A model generated the notes under the pieces. It was not told the origin of the DNA. It did no database searches and was given only the letters and a program-made list of their open reading frames with translations. Of a stretch of DNA of 34,612 nt, positions 1 through 8,693 are shown piece after piece. Origin of the DNA: Chlamydiota bacterium (GTDB lineage Bacteria; Chlamydiota; Chlamydiia; Chlamydiales; Criblamydiaceae); the NCBI GenBank assembly GCA_013288845.1, contig JABDBB010000009.1, positions 1 to 34,612 of the forward strand. Direction: 5' to 3'. The translations under genes and the position numbers were made by a program. Positions within the stretch are counted from its first letter, which is position 1, and each line of letters begins with the position of its first letter.

Positions 1-44
1 CATCGCTTAAAACGCCTCGACAAGTCGCATACGCGTTAAGCTAA
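1..44. repeat. Partial copy of a dispersed palindromic repeat
   Basis: Positions 4-27 match, with one mismatch, the reverse complement of the inner part of the left arm of the element at 14156-14352 (shared core gcctcgacaagtcg). The following catacgcgttaagc resembles 19433-19446. It holds no gene. It is probably one more member of a short dispersed repeat family, cut by the window edge or by deletion. Confidence 0.5.
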
Positions 45-91
45 GAGTTTCAACATGTGTTTAAGCATGTGACAAATGTTGGTGTTGGAAT

Positions 92-183
92 GTTGGGGTC
101 AGGCCTGATACTCTGACACTTTGTTAAAGAAGAAGATTGTCTTAATCGTTCTCTACTGTCAGATTGTCAGGCCTGACCCCAAA
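92..183. repeat. GGGGTCAGGCCTGA inverted repeat (REP/MITE-like)
   Basis: The left arm at 93-108 (ttggggtcaggcctga) and the right arm at 167-182 (its reverse complement) are perfect 16-bp inverted repeats. The match continues imperfectly inward (ctgaca near 113-118 against tgtcag near 157-162). About 40-60 bases lie between the arms. The right arm ends three bases before the antitoxin stop codon, so it may also act as its transcript end. Similar GGGGTCAGG palindromes are often found with REP-associated tyrosine transposases in other bacteria; that link is inferred, as no transposase is present here. Confidence 0.6.
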
Positions 184-185
184 GT

Positions 186-485
186 TTAAATAATACTAAT
201 TTTTAAATGTTTGCCAATAGCAGTGGCTGCATTGATCAGTGATCGAATATTTGATGGTTTACCGGGGTCAAGTAAACGATCCAAGGCCGATCTACTTGTT
301 CCTATACGCTTGGCTAATTCTTCTTTTGTTAATTTTTGCTTTTCCATTTCATCTTGAAGCTGCATTACAAAAGTATATTTAGCCCCCACTTCCTGACAAT
401 GTTCCAAGATTCCTTCTTCTTTAAGAAAATCATCAAAATTAGAGCCTTCATGAATATTTTTACTTTTTCTTTTCTTGTTGCTCAT
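186..485 (-). CDS. higA: HigA-type antitoxin, XRE-family HTH regulator
   Basis: This 99-residue protein has a Cro/C1-type helix-turn-helix in its C-terminal half (about residues 42-95), with the stretch LTKEELAKRIGTSRSALDRL as the recognition region. The acidic, charged N-terminal 40 residues resemble HigA-family antitoxins whose gene follows a gp49-like RelE-fold toxin. The start codon overlaps the end of the upstream toxin remnant, as in intact higBA operons. In such systems HigA neutralises the mRNA-cleaving HigB toxin and represses its own promoter. The toxin partner here is broken (460-759), so this antitoxin is either an orphan regulator, a guard against a HigB elsewhere, or on its way to loss. 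The family is well supported; the exact HigA assignment is inferred from the neighbouring remnant. Confidence 0.8.
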   Translation of the reverse strand: MSNKKRKSKNIHEGSNFDDFLKEEGILEHCQEVGAKYTFVMQLQDEMEKQKLTKEELAKRIGTSRSALDRLLDPGKPSNIRSLINAATAIGKHLKISII

Positions 486-759
486 AATTTTTCGCCCTCT
501 CTTTTGCTATTTTTAAATCATGAATCGGAAGTTTTTGTGTTTTTTTGATAAATCCATGAAGTAGAATTATTCATGAATTCCGGCACCTAGATTACGAACT
601 AAAGGCATTCCAAAGGCCAACGAAATTGTACTTTGTAATGTCTTCACCGATTATAATCTTAATTGATTTATCTAAAGATTGCAGCCAACTCTTAACGGGT
701 TCATTTCCGTTTGATTCTCTATAAAACTGTACCTGAAAAGTTGGTTTAATCTTTCCCAT
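460..759 (-). pseudogene. higB: Decayed HigB-type toxin gene (gp49-like, RelE superfamily)
   Basis: Reading leftward from the ATG at 759, with a GGAAG ribosome site, the first frame gives 55 residues that begin like phage-derived gp49-like toxins (FYRESNGNEPVKSWLQSL, then IIGED) and stop at 592-594. After a frame change near position 640, the sequence continues as SLAFGMPLVRNLGAG, the conserved 'F..GMPLVR.L' block of the family. A third frame then gives LLHGFIKKTQKLPIHDLKIA, the conserved C-terminal block, running into the first codons of higA and stopping at 460-462. The central segment of about 20 residues between the last two blocks is missing. So one frameshift and an internal deletion have destroyed a toxin of normally about 115 residues. 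The coordinates cover all recognisable pieces. Confidence 0.8.
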
Positions 760-781
760 GCACTTCCCTTATCCAAATTTT

Positions 782-804
782 ATTGTACCTTTTTTAGTAC
801 ATAA
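782..804 (-). promoter_or_regulatory. Candidate higBA promoter -10 with palindromic operator
   Basis: On the minus strand, TACAAT (782-787) fits a -10 box 23 bases before the toxin start codon. It lies inside an inverted repeat TGTAC-N8-GTACA (784-801), placed as expected for autorepression by HigA. No good -35 box was found. The rest of 805-923 shows no further gene. Confidence 0.35.
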
Positions 805-899
805 AGACTAGGTTTTCGGGAGATTATCAGTCTTTTCGAAAGGATTTGCTTTTTAGCAGGTTAAGTTGTAAAATATCTCTTAAAAACTCACCTTATCCG

Positions 900-905
900 T
901 ATAAT
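900..905 (+). promoter_or_regulatory. Candidate -10 box for the rRNA methyltransferase gene
   Basis: A perfect TATAAT lies 18 bases before the ATG at 924. No convincing -35 hexamer is seen 16-18 bases upstream. If used, the transcript would have a very short leader. Confidence 0.3.
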
Positions 906-923
906 CTTTAAATCAGGCAAATC

Positions 924-1691
924 ATGAAAAATATTCCTTCACATCATTCCCGCAGCAGCAAAAAACATGCTCCCGTTACCGGACGCTATATTATGGGAAA
1001 AAATTGTATCGAAGAGGTCATTAAATCGAATCCCAAAAGAATTATACAAATGTATGCCCTTCGATCTGATCCCGTTCTTGAAAAAAAGGCTGAAATGTTT
1101 GGATTTCCTCTAAAAATTGTTTCGAAACAGGAACTTTTTCATATGGTGAATTCTGAATCACATCAATCTTTAGTGGCGTTGGTCAAAGAAATCAATCAAC
1201 CCTCTTTAAAAGAATATTTAGAAAAATCGGCAGGGAAAGATAAAGACCTCGTCTTGGTTCTCGATTCGATCAATGATCCGCAAAATTTCGGATCGCTTCT
1301 CCGTTCTGCCGAATGTTTTGGTGTAGGGGCGGTGGTGTGGTCAAAAAACAGAGGGACAGATCTGACTCCGACAGCAAGTAAAACAGGGGTGGGAGCTTCC
1401 GAATTGATTACGATGATTAAAGTCTCTAATCTGGTGGAAGCGGTAAAGAAATGTTATGAAGAGGGATATGAAATCATCACAGCTGAAGTGGGAAAAAATG
1501 CCTCCGATTTGGATTCTTTTGTTTTTGCCGATAAAACCGTATTGATTGTGGGATCGGAAGGGGATGGAGTTAGATCGTTACTGGCTAAGCAAGCGGAGCG
1601 ATGTGTGTATATTCCGATGTCGGGCGCCATTGATTCTTTAAATGTTTCTCAGGCGACAGCTGTCATTTTATATCGTTGGAAGATGAAATAG
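924..1691 (+). CDS. rlmB: 23S rRNA (guanosine-2'-O-)-methyltransferase, RlmB/TrmH (SpoU) family
   Basis: This 255-residue protein has the full SpoU/TrmH layout: an N-terminal substrate-binding domain (about 20-100, opening with GRYIMGKNCIEEVI) and a knotted SPOUT methyltransferase domain (about 108-255). The three family motifs are present: motif 1 at 114-133 (DSINDPQNFGSLLRSAECFG, Asn121 and Arg127), motif 2 at 209-216 (VGSEGDGV, Glu212) and motif 3 at 231-246 (PMSGAIDSLNVSQATA, Ser238 and Asn240). The N-terminal domain and length favour RlmB, which methylates G2251 in the 23S P-loop, over tRNA TrmH, but the target is inferred. The gene is monocistronic and converges on yqgE with only two bases between them. 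Confidence 0.85.
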   Translation: MKNIPSHHSRSSKKHAPVTGRYIMGKNCIEEVIKSNPKRIIQMYALRSDPVLEKKAEMFGFPLKIVSKQELFHMVNSESHQSLVALVKEINQPSLKEYLEKSAGKDKDLVLVLDSINDPQNFGSLLRSAECFGVGAVVWSKNRGTDLTPTASKTGVGASELITMIKVSNLVEAVKKCYEEGYEIITAEVGKNASDLDSFVFADKTVLIVGSEGDGVRSLLAKQAERCVYIPMSGAIDSLNVSQATAVILYRWKMK

Positions 1692-1693
1692 TG

Positions 1694-2281
1694 TTAGTTA
1701 AGACTGAGATCTTCAGGAATCATGGAGATTGTGGCATATTTACCTCCCATTTCTCTTAGGAGAGTCTGCCACAATTTTTCAGCAGGAATTTGAAACAGAT
1801 GATGTTCCGAAGCGGGGAAAAGGAACCAGTGTCCGTCTAAGAATTCTCTCTCTAACTGACCGGCTCCCCAACCTGCATAGCCGAAACACATGTGCAAATG
1901 AGGGCCATGTTCATCGCTGATAGCCTCTTGAAGAAATTGGAGATCTCCGCCTAAATAAACATCATCGCAAATTTTCAGTGTTTGAGCCGGAATTTTATCC
2001 GATGTATGTAAAAGCATCATTTGATTTGTCTGTACGGGGCCGCCTGCTCGAATTTGCACTTGCGGATTTGCCAATGAGTCTATGTTGATGAGCTCTTCCG
2101 GAAGTTCGAGAGTGAGACTTTTGTTGATGACGATTCCAAAAGAGCCGTTTGGATTGTGTTCGCAAACGAGGATGACTGCTCTAAAAAATATTCCCCCTTC
2201 AATATCGGGGGTGGCAATCAAAAAAGTTCCTTTTTGTATTTTGGCGTAGGGGATTTTTTCCATTTCCGGCAGCTCCGTCAT
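1694..2281 (-). CDS. yqgE: YqgE/AlgH family protein (UPF0301)
   Basis: This 195-residue protein is full length for the YqgE/AlgH family. The N-terminal signature is clear ([20 protein letters not shown], then a VCEH...[10 protein letters not shown] block at about 40-56), followed by GGPVQ near 80 and [15 protein letters not shown] near 133-147. The biochemical role of the family is unsettled; AlgH was named from alginate regulation in Pseudomonas. Its ATG overlaps the stop of mlaD by four bases (ATGA), so it is probably translationally coupled as the last gene of the mlaEFD operon. That position hints at, but does not prove, an envelope-related role. Confidence 0.9.
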   Translation of the reverse strand: MTELPEMEKIPYAKIQKGTFLIATPDIEGGIFFRAVILVCEHNPNGSFGIVINKSLTLELPEELINIDSLANPQVQIRAGGPVQTNQMMLLHTSDKIPAQTLKICDDVYLGGDLQFLQEAISDEHGPHLHMCFGYAGWGAGQLEREFLDGHWFLFPASEHHLFQIPAEKLWQTLLREMGGKYATISMIPEDLSLN

Positions 2282-3462
2282 CTACAACAACCCGATAGTT
2301 CCGTTTCATAAACGTTCGGTTCCTGTAGTTGAATATTATACATATGAAGTTGTTCCTCAACATCTTCTACCCGTCGCATTAATTCGGAAAAGACCTTTAC
2401 GAATTCCACATCTTTGATGACATTAGGGCAACGTGCATAAGGGTTTTTCTTGTTTAATACCATATAGACACGGGAAAGGGAAGTGGTGATTTGATCTATT
2501 TCATCATTAAAGTAATTGCGGAATTCCTGAGGGCATGCAAGTTTTTGTAAAAGATTTAGCCTGCGCGCTCTGAGTCGTTGCCAATTTTTATCAAGGTGAA
2601 ACAGAAGACCGTAATGATTGATGTCATTCATGGTAATTTGTGCTTTGTTCATGACGGCATTCAGGCGTAAATAGAGGTCATCTGACATAACTATTTTACC
2701 CACAGTACCTTTTCCGTTTCTTACATCCTCTATGATCAATTTTCCGTTATCGGTCATTAGCGCTACATTTTCGATGGCTTCGTCTATAGTGGCCCAGGAA
2801 TCTACGATGTTATTGGATAGAGTTGAAAAGTTATCAATGATGAGGGACAGTTCCTCCGGTTTATTCACGGCTCCCGAGATGTCTTCCAGATTGGCAAAGG
2901 TGCCTGCAATTTTCTCCCACATATTATTTTTTTTGATGTCATCTAATGAATCGATGACGGCATTTAGCGCGCTGTTAAATTTATCAGACAATGATTTGAT
3001 CTCTTTAAATGCATCTTCAACGGATCCCGTTTCGTCGGCATAGATAATTTTGTCGTTAATCAACGTAAGGGCTGTGCCCGGTTTTGGGGGAAGAGGAGTG
3101 ATATTGATTGATTTCTCGCCTAATAATCCGGAGGTTCGTAAGGAAATTTCATCTGTATTGTAGACATTGACGCTTGAATCAACCGCTAAAGTAAGTTCAT
3201 AGGCATACACCTGTCCGTCCGTGGAAGGTCGCGGATTGGATTTGTCCAGAGTTTCTATGATATCTACGACCTCTCCGACAGGTTTCCCTGCAAAGCTCAC
3301 TCGGGTACCTATATTCACCTTATCGATGTTGGAAAAACGTACATGCAGTGTCTTTCCTTCATCTCCCACATTCGGATGAATAAAAAGAAGAATGAAGACT
3401 ACAATGGTGATGGCTGCAAGTACGAAAAGACCGATCATTAGATTTTTTGCCTGATCAAACAT
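2278..3462 (-). CDS. mlaD: MlaD-like MCE-domain lipid-transport substrate-binding protein
   Basis: This 394-residue protein has one N-terminal membrane helix (about 8-28) followed by an MCE domain (about 37-125) with [25 protein letters not shown] and a later [14 protein letters not shown] block. A long, mainly helical periplasmic region follows (about 150-394), much longer than in E. coli MlaD (about 180 residues). Proteins of this type form a hexameric ring bound to the MlaE/MlaF transporter and hold the lipid on the periplasmic side. The gene overlaps mlaF by eight bases upstream and yqgE by four downstream. The extended C-terminal half could form a helical bundle or bridge, as in other MCE proteins, but this is inference. 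No mlaC, mlaB or mlaA lies in the window. Confidence 0.85.
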   Translation of the reverse strand: MFDQAKNLMIGLFVLAAITIVVFILLFIHPNVGDEGKTLHVRFSNIDKVNIGTRVSFAGKPVGEVVDIIETLDKSNPRPSTDGQVYAYELTLAVDSSVNVYNTDEISLRTSGLLGEKSINITPLPPKPGTALTLINDKIIYADETGSVEDAFKEIKSLSDKFNSALNAVIDSLDDIKKNNMWEKIAGTFANLEDISGAVNKPEELSLIIDNFSTLSNNIVDSWATIDEAIENVALMTDNGKLIIEDVRNGKGTVGKIVMSDDLYLRLNAVMNKAQITMNDINHYGLLFHLDKNWQRLRARRLNLLQKLACPQEFRNYFNDEIDQITTSLSRVYMVLNKKNPYARCPNVIKDVEFVKVFSELMRRVEDVEEQLHMYNIQLQEPNVYETELSGCCR

Positions 3463-4210
3463 TTATAAATTTCTCCGTCGTAAAAGCTGCATTGGTGATA
3501 AAAGCTTGAGCTTTTGGATCTTTAAATTGCAGGAAGTCACTGAAGCTTCCGCTGTGAATAATTTTTTTATCATCAAAAAAAGCAATGATGTTCCCGACTT
3601 TCCTGGCAGACGGAAGGTCGTGAGTAACGACTATGGAAGTGCCTTTCAGTTCTTTTTGTATGTTATTGATCATGTCGTTGATTTGCATTGCTGTTATAGG
3701 GTCCAGTCCGGTTGTGGGCTCATCATAAAGAAGTATGCGCGGTCTGTAAATGGTTACCCGAGCCAGTGCCACCCTTTTTCGCATCCCTCCTGAAAGGTCG
3801 GAAGGCATTTTACTTTCGATCCCTTTTAAATCTACTTTTTCCAGGGCTTCCGCCACTTTATCGCTGATTTCTTTTTCACTTAAGTTATTTTGATGCTGCC
3901 GTAGAAAAAACGCTACATTTTCTTTTACGTTAAGGGAATCAAATAAGGCAGAGCTTTGAAACAGCATGCCCATTTGCCGGCGCATTTCTACGAGTTCATC
4001 CTGATTCATCTCCGAAATTTTTTTCCCGTCGATCTCAATGCTGCCGCTATCGGGAAGTTCTATTCCCAGAATTAAGCGCAGTAACACACTTTTCCCTACT
4101 CCTGATCGACCCAAAATAACCAGAGTTTCCCCTTCATAAACCTCTAAATCCAGATCTTTGATCACTTCCAGACTTCCATAACGTTTACAAAGTTTTTTTA
4201 TTACGATCAT
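3455..4210 (-). CDS. mlaF: MlaF-like ABC transporter ATP-binding protein
   Basis: This 251-residue ATPase shows Walker A (GRSGVGKS, 34-41), a Q-loop (MLFQSSALFDSLNV, about 82-95), the ABC signature (LSGGMRKRVALAR, 139-151), Walker B (ILLYDEPTTGLDP, 159-171) and a switch histidine (VVTHDL). The LSGGM(R/Q)KRV signature and the Q-loop type are those of MlaF/Ttg2A proteins of MCE transporters. It supplies energy for phospholipid movement with the permease MlaE, whose gene lies three bases upstream, and the MCE protein MlaD, whose gene overlaps downstream. Confidence 0.92.
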   Translation of the reverse strand: MIVIKKLCKRYGSLEVIKDLDLEVYEGETLVILGRSGVGKSVLLRLILGIELPDSGSIEIDGKKISEMNQDELVEMRRQMGMLFQSSALFDSLNVKENVAFFLRQHQNNLSEKEISDKVAEALEKVDLKGIESKMPSDLSGGMRKRVALARVTIYRPRILLYDEPTTGLDPITAMQINDMINNIQKELKGTSIVVTHDLPSARKVGNIIAFFDDKKIIHSGSFSDFLQFKDPKAQAFITNAAFTTEKFINV

Positions 4211-4213
4211 TTT

Positions 4214-5005
4214 TTATATAAACCGATTTAAAGTGTTTGTAATCTGTTCGGCAAAAGTGTTTAAAAAGATTGTCAAAAAGAAATTGGTCACCAGTATTAC
4301 AGAGTAGCATATGACGACACTGTTTGTGGTAGCTCTTCCCACTCCGGCAGCGCCTCCTCTTGTAGTCAGTCCTCTGTAGCATGAAATGGTGACGATAATG
4401 ATACCGAAAACAAATCCTTTGGCTATCCCGCTAAAAAAATCGAAGGTGGTGATGTGCGACGGTAGAGGATCGATAAAAGAATTGGAAGACATTCCGCAAT
4501 ATCCGACGGCAATAATATATCCTCCGGCAATTCCCATCGCACAGCTGAATACCGTCAATAAAGGCATCATAAGCGTTCCTGCGATAAAGCGGGGAGCCAC
4601 GAGATAACCCAAAGGATTGACGGCCATCGATCGCATGGCATCGATTTGTTCCGTTACCCGCATGGAACCGAGCTCCGCACACATGGCTGCTCCGACCCTT
4701 CCTGTGATCATAAATGCGGTGAGAACCGGACCGAGCTCCACCATCATCGCTTTGGTTACCATCAGTCCCGTTGCACTTGCCAATCCTTTATCCGACAGTT
4801 GAAAATATGATTGGGCTGCCAGCACCATCCCCGTGGAAAATCCGGTAATGGCGACGACGGGAAGAGATAAAACTCCTATTTCATACATTTGGTCACGAAT
4901 CAATGACCATTGAGGAGGACGGCGAAAAGAGACCCAAAGTACACTCATAATGAGGTAAAAATAGTCTCCTACAACTTGTAGGGGTCCTGTTACAGATTGA
5001 TTCAT
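4214..5005 (-). CDS. mlaE: MlaE-like ABC transporter permease
   Basis: This 263-residue membrane protein matches the MlaE/YrbE permease family in length and motifs: GVLSLPVVAITGFSTGMVLA (about 45-64), then GRVGAAMCAELGSMRVTEQI followed by DAMRSMAVNPLGYLVAPR, the conserved amphipathic and elbow region. About five hydrophobic helices follow the usual pattern. It is the first gene of the tight mlaE-mlaF-mlaD-yqgE unit. It begins 132 bases after the tamB stop, so it could have its own promoter in 5006-5137 or be read through from tamAB; no strong promoter is evident there. Confidence 0.92.
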   Translation of the reverse strand: MNQSVTGPLQVVGDYFYLIMSVLWVSFRRPPQWSLIRDQMYEIGVLSLPVVAITGFSTGMVLAAQSYFQLSDKGLASATGLMVTKAMMVELGPVLTAFMITGRVGAAMCAELGSMRVTEQIDAMRSMAVNPLGYLVAPRFIAGTLMMPLLTVFSCAMGIAGGYIIAVGYCGMSSNSFIDPLPSHITTFDFFSGIAKGFVFGIIIVTISCYRGLTTRGGAAGVGRATTNSVVICYSVILVTNFFLTIFLNTFAEQITNTLNRFI

Positions 5006-5137
5006 TCTTTGTGCGACGCCGGTTTATCCGTTTATATATATATTTCGGTTAAACCTGCATCTTAGAAAATATTGCTTAAACAGGCAAGAAACGTTTGAAT
5101 AAAGATAGCAAAAAAGGCTCTTTTATCAAACAGACTA

Positions 5138-8100
5138 CTAATAATCGTGCTGCCAAAAAAGGGAGATTTGTCCGGATGCTGTATCGCTGCTACCCTGATC
5201 GGATTCTCCTGCATCAATTTGGATTTTTACATCTCGATGTAATTTTGCTTCGAGACTCAGTCGTGTCGGTTCATCTCCAAAACCTTTTTTTAGAGAGATG
5301 TAGAGATCTCGTGTCAGGTATTTCCCTATGCCGATGGAAACTTCTCCCGTGCCGCATTCCTGCCTGTTGATGTCTATTCGGTCTATTCCGATCGTTTGCT
5401 GTAGCTTGCTGACCAGTCCCGGTCCGGACTGTTCTTTCAATAAACCCGATAGCGACTGCTCTAACTGTTCGTCCTGAAAGGCGGATATTTCCGAAGGGGA
5501 TTTTCCAAAAAGGATGAGGGATAAGACCTCTTGTTGCGGTAGGGCGGGGCTTGATCGGAGGATAATATTCGGATTGGACACCGGGCCTTGTAAGACAATG
5601 TCGATTCGGTAATCGTGAATATCTCTGGAGGCCACTATGTAAAGAGTCGCTTTTTTCTCGAAGTCACCGGAAAAAGAAATCGATCCTTGTTTCAGTTCAA
5701 ATTTTTGCCCGTTCAGGAGATAGCTTCCTTTTGTGAGGGACAATTCCCCTTTCGGAGAAATTTTATCAGGCGTTCCGGAGAGAATAAGATTTCCTTTCCA
5801 TAAAGAATTGAGATCACCGTCATTGATTTGCAGAATATTCGGTATGGAAATTCGTAGATCGAATTCTACAGGAATGGCTGTTTGTGAATTTCGATGAATA
5901 GCAGTAGGCAGAGGTTCCATCGGATTCTGATTTACGTAAATGACATCGACCGGATCTGTAATATCGCCGATTTTTTTGGGGATGGCATATCCTACTTTTT
6001 CGGCTTCTAAATCGGATTGTATGAATATTTTTCGATTATTTCCCGTAACATCCACTGTTCCTGTGAAGGCGCCCGTAATATTTTCTATATCGAGGATGAG
6101 GAGTTTTTCAGGGAGGAGCCTTAGTTGACCTGAAAAACCTTCTCCCGGTTCGATGGCGAGTTCTCCCGTTCCGGTTACACGTCCCCCTACGTTATCGTCT
6201 GCTGTAAGGGAGGTGAGTATAATTTTTTCATTATTTCCTTCAAAATGAGCTTCTAAATTTTTCAGAGAGGTTCCTAAAGAAAAGTATTCGAAATTAGCCT
6301 GTTCTATGTTGGCGTTTCCCGAAATTATCGGACTATCAAGAGTCCCTTTGACAGTGCCGTCTATCCGCCCTTTTCCTGTAAGGGTGAAATTTTCCGCACC
6401 GAAAAATTCTATTAAAGGAGCTATTTTTCCTGAGGCCTGAAAAGAACAAAACAGCTCTTCCTGTTTTTTCAGAAGAAATTGCGGAGGAAATAAAGAAATT
6501 TGAACGGGAAATTTCCCTTTTATGGAGATCGGAAAATTTTCCTCCGAAAATATCAGACTCTCTAATGTGGCAAATCGTTCATTCAAAGAAATCTGAATGC
6601 TTCCGTTTAAAGGAGGAGTATTGGCATTCTCAAATTGCAGGTCTGCAATGTTTATTTCCAGATTTCCTGATAAATATTCCTTTCCCTCTACCAGCATATT
6701 GCCCGAGATATTTCCTTGTATGGAATCGCCGTAGACCTCTTCCGTAAAAAAAAGGACGGGGATATTTGTGATTTCCCATTTCGATCGGATCCCTTCCGGT
6801 GAGTACCGGAAAAATCCGGCTATCGAACCATTCCCAACCTGTAGAGAAATAGGAGAAAGGCTCCGGACAGTTTGATCTAAAGAGATAAAACCGGTTTTTT
6901 TGAGAGAAAAAGCCTCTCCTTTATAATTTCCGTTAAAATTTTCTATGCTCAGGATTTTTGTTTTTTCTGCAAAATTCCACGTGCCTTTTCCTATGAAATC
7001 TGATCCCGGGCCACGCGCAAAAATTTCATAATTTTGTAAAGATCCGTTCATTGCAGCTTTAAATCCGCCCGATTCGAAAAAAATCCCACCCCTTTTTATT
7101 TTTTTTGCACTTATTTCCAAGACACCTTTAGGGGAGGAATACAGATCATCTATCGATCCGGAACAGAGGAGAGATTCTATAAAACACTCTTCAATTTGTA
7201 TTCCCGACCCTTTCATTGTAAAGGAACCGGATTGCATAAGAGGATTTTCTTCAGTCGGATATGCTTTAAAAGTAAAACTTCCGGAGCCTGTAATCGGCAG
7301 GGAAAAGATGTAAGCTATTGATGCTAATTGAGTTAAGTTTCCTTCAGCTGTTCCTGTGACGATTCCGTCGAGGGATAGAGAGAGCAATTCCGACCCGATA
7401 CTGCCGGAGTCATAAGTCAATACCGGATCTTTTATCGATAATCCCTTGGCTTTATCGAAAAAAAATCGGGAAGTGAGAGAGACCGGTTTTTTATGGTATA
7501 AAAAAGTGATTTCTTCTGATCCTGAAAAAGAAGAGGAGTTATAAGTTCCGGAAAAAGTCCCCTGTGCATTTTCGAAAAAATACTCAACCCCTTGGAGGGA
7601 AGAGGCTGTTATGTTGAATTGATACGTATCCGCTCGAACCCCTCCTTTCATCGTCACAGTGCCTTGCGGTAATAGTTCTTTTTCTACTCCGAGTAAACCG
7701 GCGATATTTTGTATCTCCGGCATATCCAGAGAAAAATTTATCTCTGTAGGAACGAAATTTGTGTCTATAAAAGCATTGCCTGAAAGTTTTGTGCCGGCAA
7801 ATGTTCCCAGAAAATTTTTCAGGGATAATCCGACTATCGGACTATATTTTATGTCGGCACTTATTGTGAGGGGGATAGTAAAACCGGTGCCGCAGGCGGA
7901 AAAATTCCCTTCAAAAAAAGAAATAATTTGTTTTGATGAGTGATCGGTTGTATGACGGATTTCTTTTTTCCCGGAAAGAGTGATTTCAAAAAGGATGTTG
8001 TGTAGATGTTTATTTTCTATGGTGAATCCTTCGTTGGATTCTATAGCTGCTGTGAGGTCAATCCGGTCCTTTTTTTGTTCTATCAGACTTTTTAAGATGA

Positions 8101-8662
8101 ATGTCTTATCGCTTTGACCGGTTTCGGCGATTTTTCCGGAGAGGTTCAAAGGGATTTTTTTCGGACTGATTTCTATACTCCCTTCCAGATCGATTATTTT
8201 GTTTGTGAGAGAGGGGATTTGTAAGTGAGTGACCGATAAATAACGGACTCCGGCGGTAAACGCAATATCGGGAACAACGAATTCCGAAAGAACCGAATCT
8301 CCGGAGGACTCTTGTAAAAACCGATCGGAAACGATAACCCCTTCCATTTGAATCGACCGGAAGATAAGGGCTTTTTTTATTATTGAAATAAGCTTGAGTC
8401 GGAGATTTATTTTTTTTGCAAAAAAAACTTCCTCTGAATTTTTTGAGATCCGTAGAGATGTTCCTCTGATTTCGAAAGGGAATAAAAACTCCGGTTCATC
8501 GATCCGGACAGAATACCCCGTATGTTTTTCAATGAGAGTTTCGGTAGAATTCACTATAAATAATTGGACCTCTTTAATTTGCAATAAGCAAAACAGAGAG
8601 AGAAAAAGAAAAAGACCTATAAAAAGTGTTCTTTTAAAAAAAATAAATAGTTTACTGTTCAT
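5138..8662 (-). CDS. tamB: TamB-like translocation and assembly module / intermembrane lipid-transport protein
   Basis: This 1174-residue protein has one N-terminal signal-anchor helix (about 9-31) and then a very long beta-rich region, as expected for the AsmA/TamB-like bridge proteins that form a hydrophobic groove across the periplasm. The C-terminal TamB/DUF490 domain is recognisable over the last 400 or so residues: IPNILQINDGDLNSLWKGNL, LVLSG-like repeats, GPVSNPNIILRSSPALPQQE followed by VLSLILFGKS, and the terminal aromatic ending FWQHDY. TamB works with the outer-membrane protein TamA, encoded 31 bases upstream. Family members act in outer-membrane protein assembly and, in more recent views, in phospholipid transport. 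The location beside mlaEFD fits the second role. Confidence 0.9.
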   Translation of the reverse strand: MNSKLFIFFKRTLFIGLFLFLSLFCLLQIKEVQLFIVNSTETLIEKHTGYSVRIDEPEFLFPFEIRGTSLRISKNSEEVFFAKKINLRLKLISIIKKALIFRSIQMEGVIVSDRFLQESSGDSVLSEFVVPDIAFTAGVRYLSVTHLQIPSLTNKIIDLEGSIEISPKKIPLNLSGKIAETGQSDKTFILKSLIEQKKDRIDLTAAIESNEGFTIENKHLHNILFEITLSGKKEIRHTTDHSSKQIISFFEGNFSACGTGFTIPLTISADIKYSPIVGLSLKNFLGTFAGTKLSGNAFIDTNFVPTEINFSLDMPEIQNIAGLLGVEKELLPQGTVTMKGGVRADTYQFNITASSLQGVEYFFENAQGTFSGTYNSSSFSGSEEITFLYHKKPVSLTSRFFFDKAKGLSIKDPVLTYDSGSIGSELLSLSLDGIVTGTAEGNLTQLASIAYIFSLPITGSGSFTFKAYPTEENPLMQSGSFTMKGSGIQIEECFIESLLCSGSIDDLYSSPKGVLEISAKKIKRGGIFFESGGFKAAMNGSLQNYEIFARGPGSDFIGKGTWNFAEKTKILSIENFNGNYKGEAFSLKKTGFISLDQTVRSLSPISLQVGNGSIAGFFRYSPEGIRSKWEITNIPVLFFTEEVYGDSIQGNISGNMLVEGKEYLSGNLEINIADLQFENANTPPLNGSIQISLNERFATLESLIFSEENFPISIKGKFPVQISLFPPQFLLKKQEELFCSFQASGKIAPLIEFFGAENFTLTGKGRIDGTVKGTLDSPIISGNANIEQANFEYFSLGTSLKNLEAHFEGNNEKIILTSLTADDNVGGRVTGTGELAIEPGEGFSGQLRLLPEKLLILDIENITGAFTGTVDVTGNNRKIFIQSDLEAEKVGYAIPKKIGDITDPVDVIYVNQNPMEPLPTAIHRNSQTAIPVEFDLRISIPNILQINDGDLNSLWKGNLILSGTPDKISPKGELSLTKGSYLLNGQKFELKQGSISFSGDFEKKATLYIVASRDIHDYRIDIVLQGPVSNPNIILRSSPALPQQEVLSLILFGKSPSEISAFQDEQLEQSLSGLLKEQSGPGLVSKLQQTIGIDRIDINRQECGTGEVSIGIGKYLTRDLYISLKKGFGDEPTRLSLEAKLHRDVKIQIDAGESDQGSSDTASGQISLFWQHDY

Positions 8663-8693
8663 ATCCGATCCATCATAACATTTATTCGACTTC

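Noticed and set aside
5095..5370. 91-residue + strand frame at the end of tamB
   Set aside because: Most of it is antisense to the conserved TamB C-terminal domain, and no ribosome site is seen.
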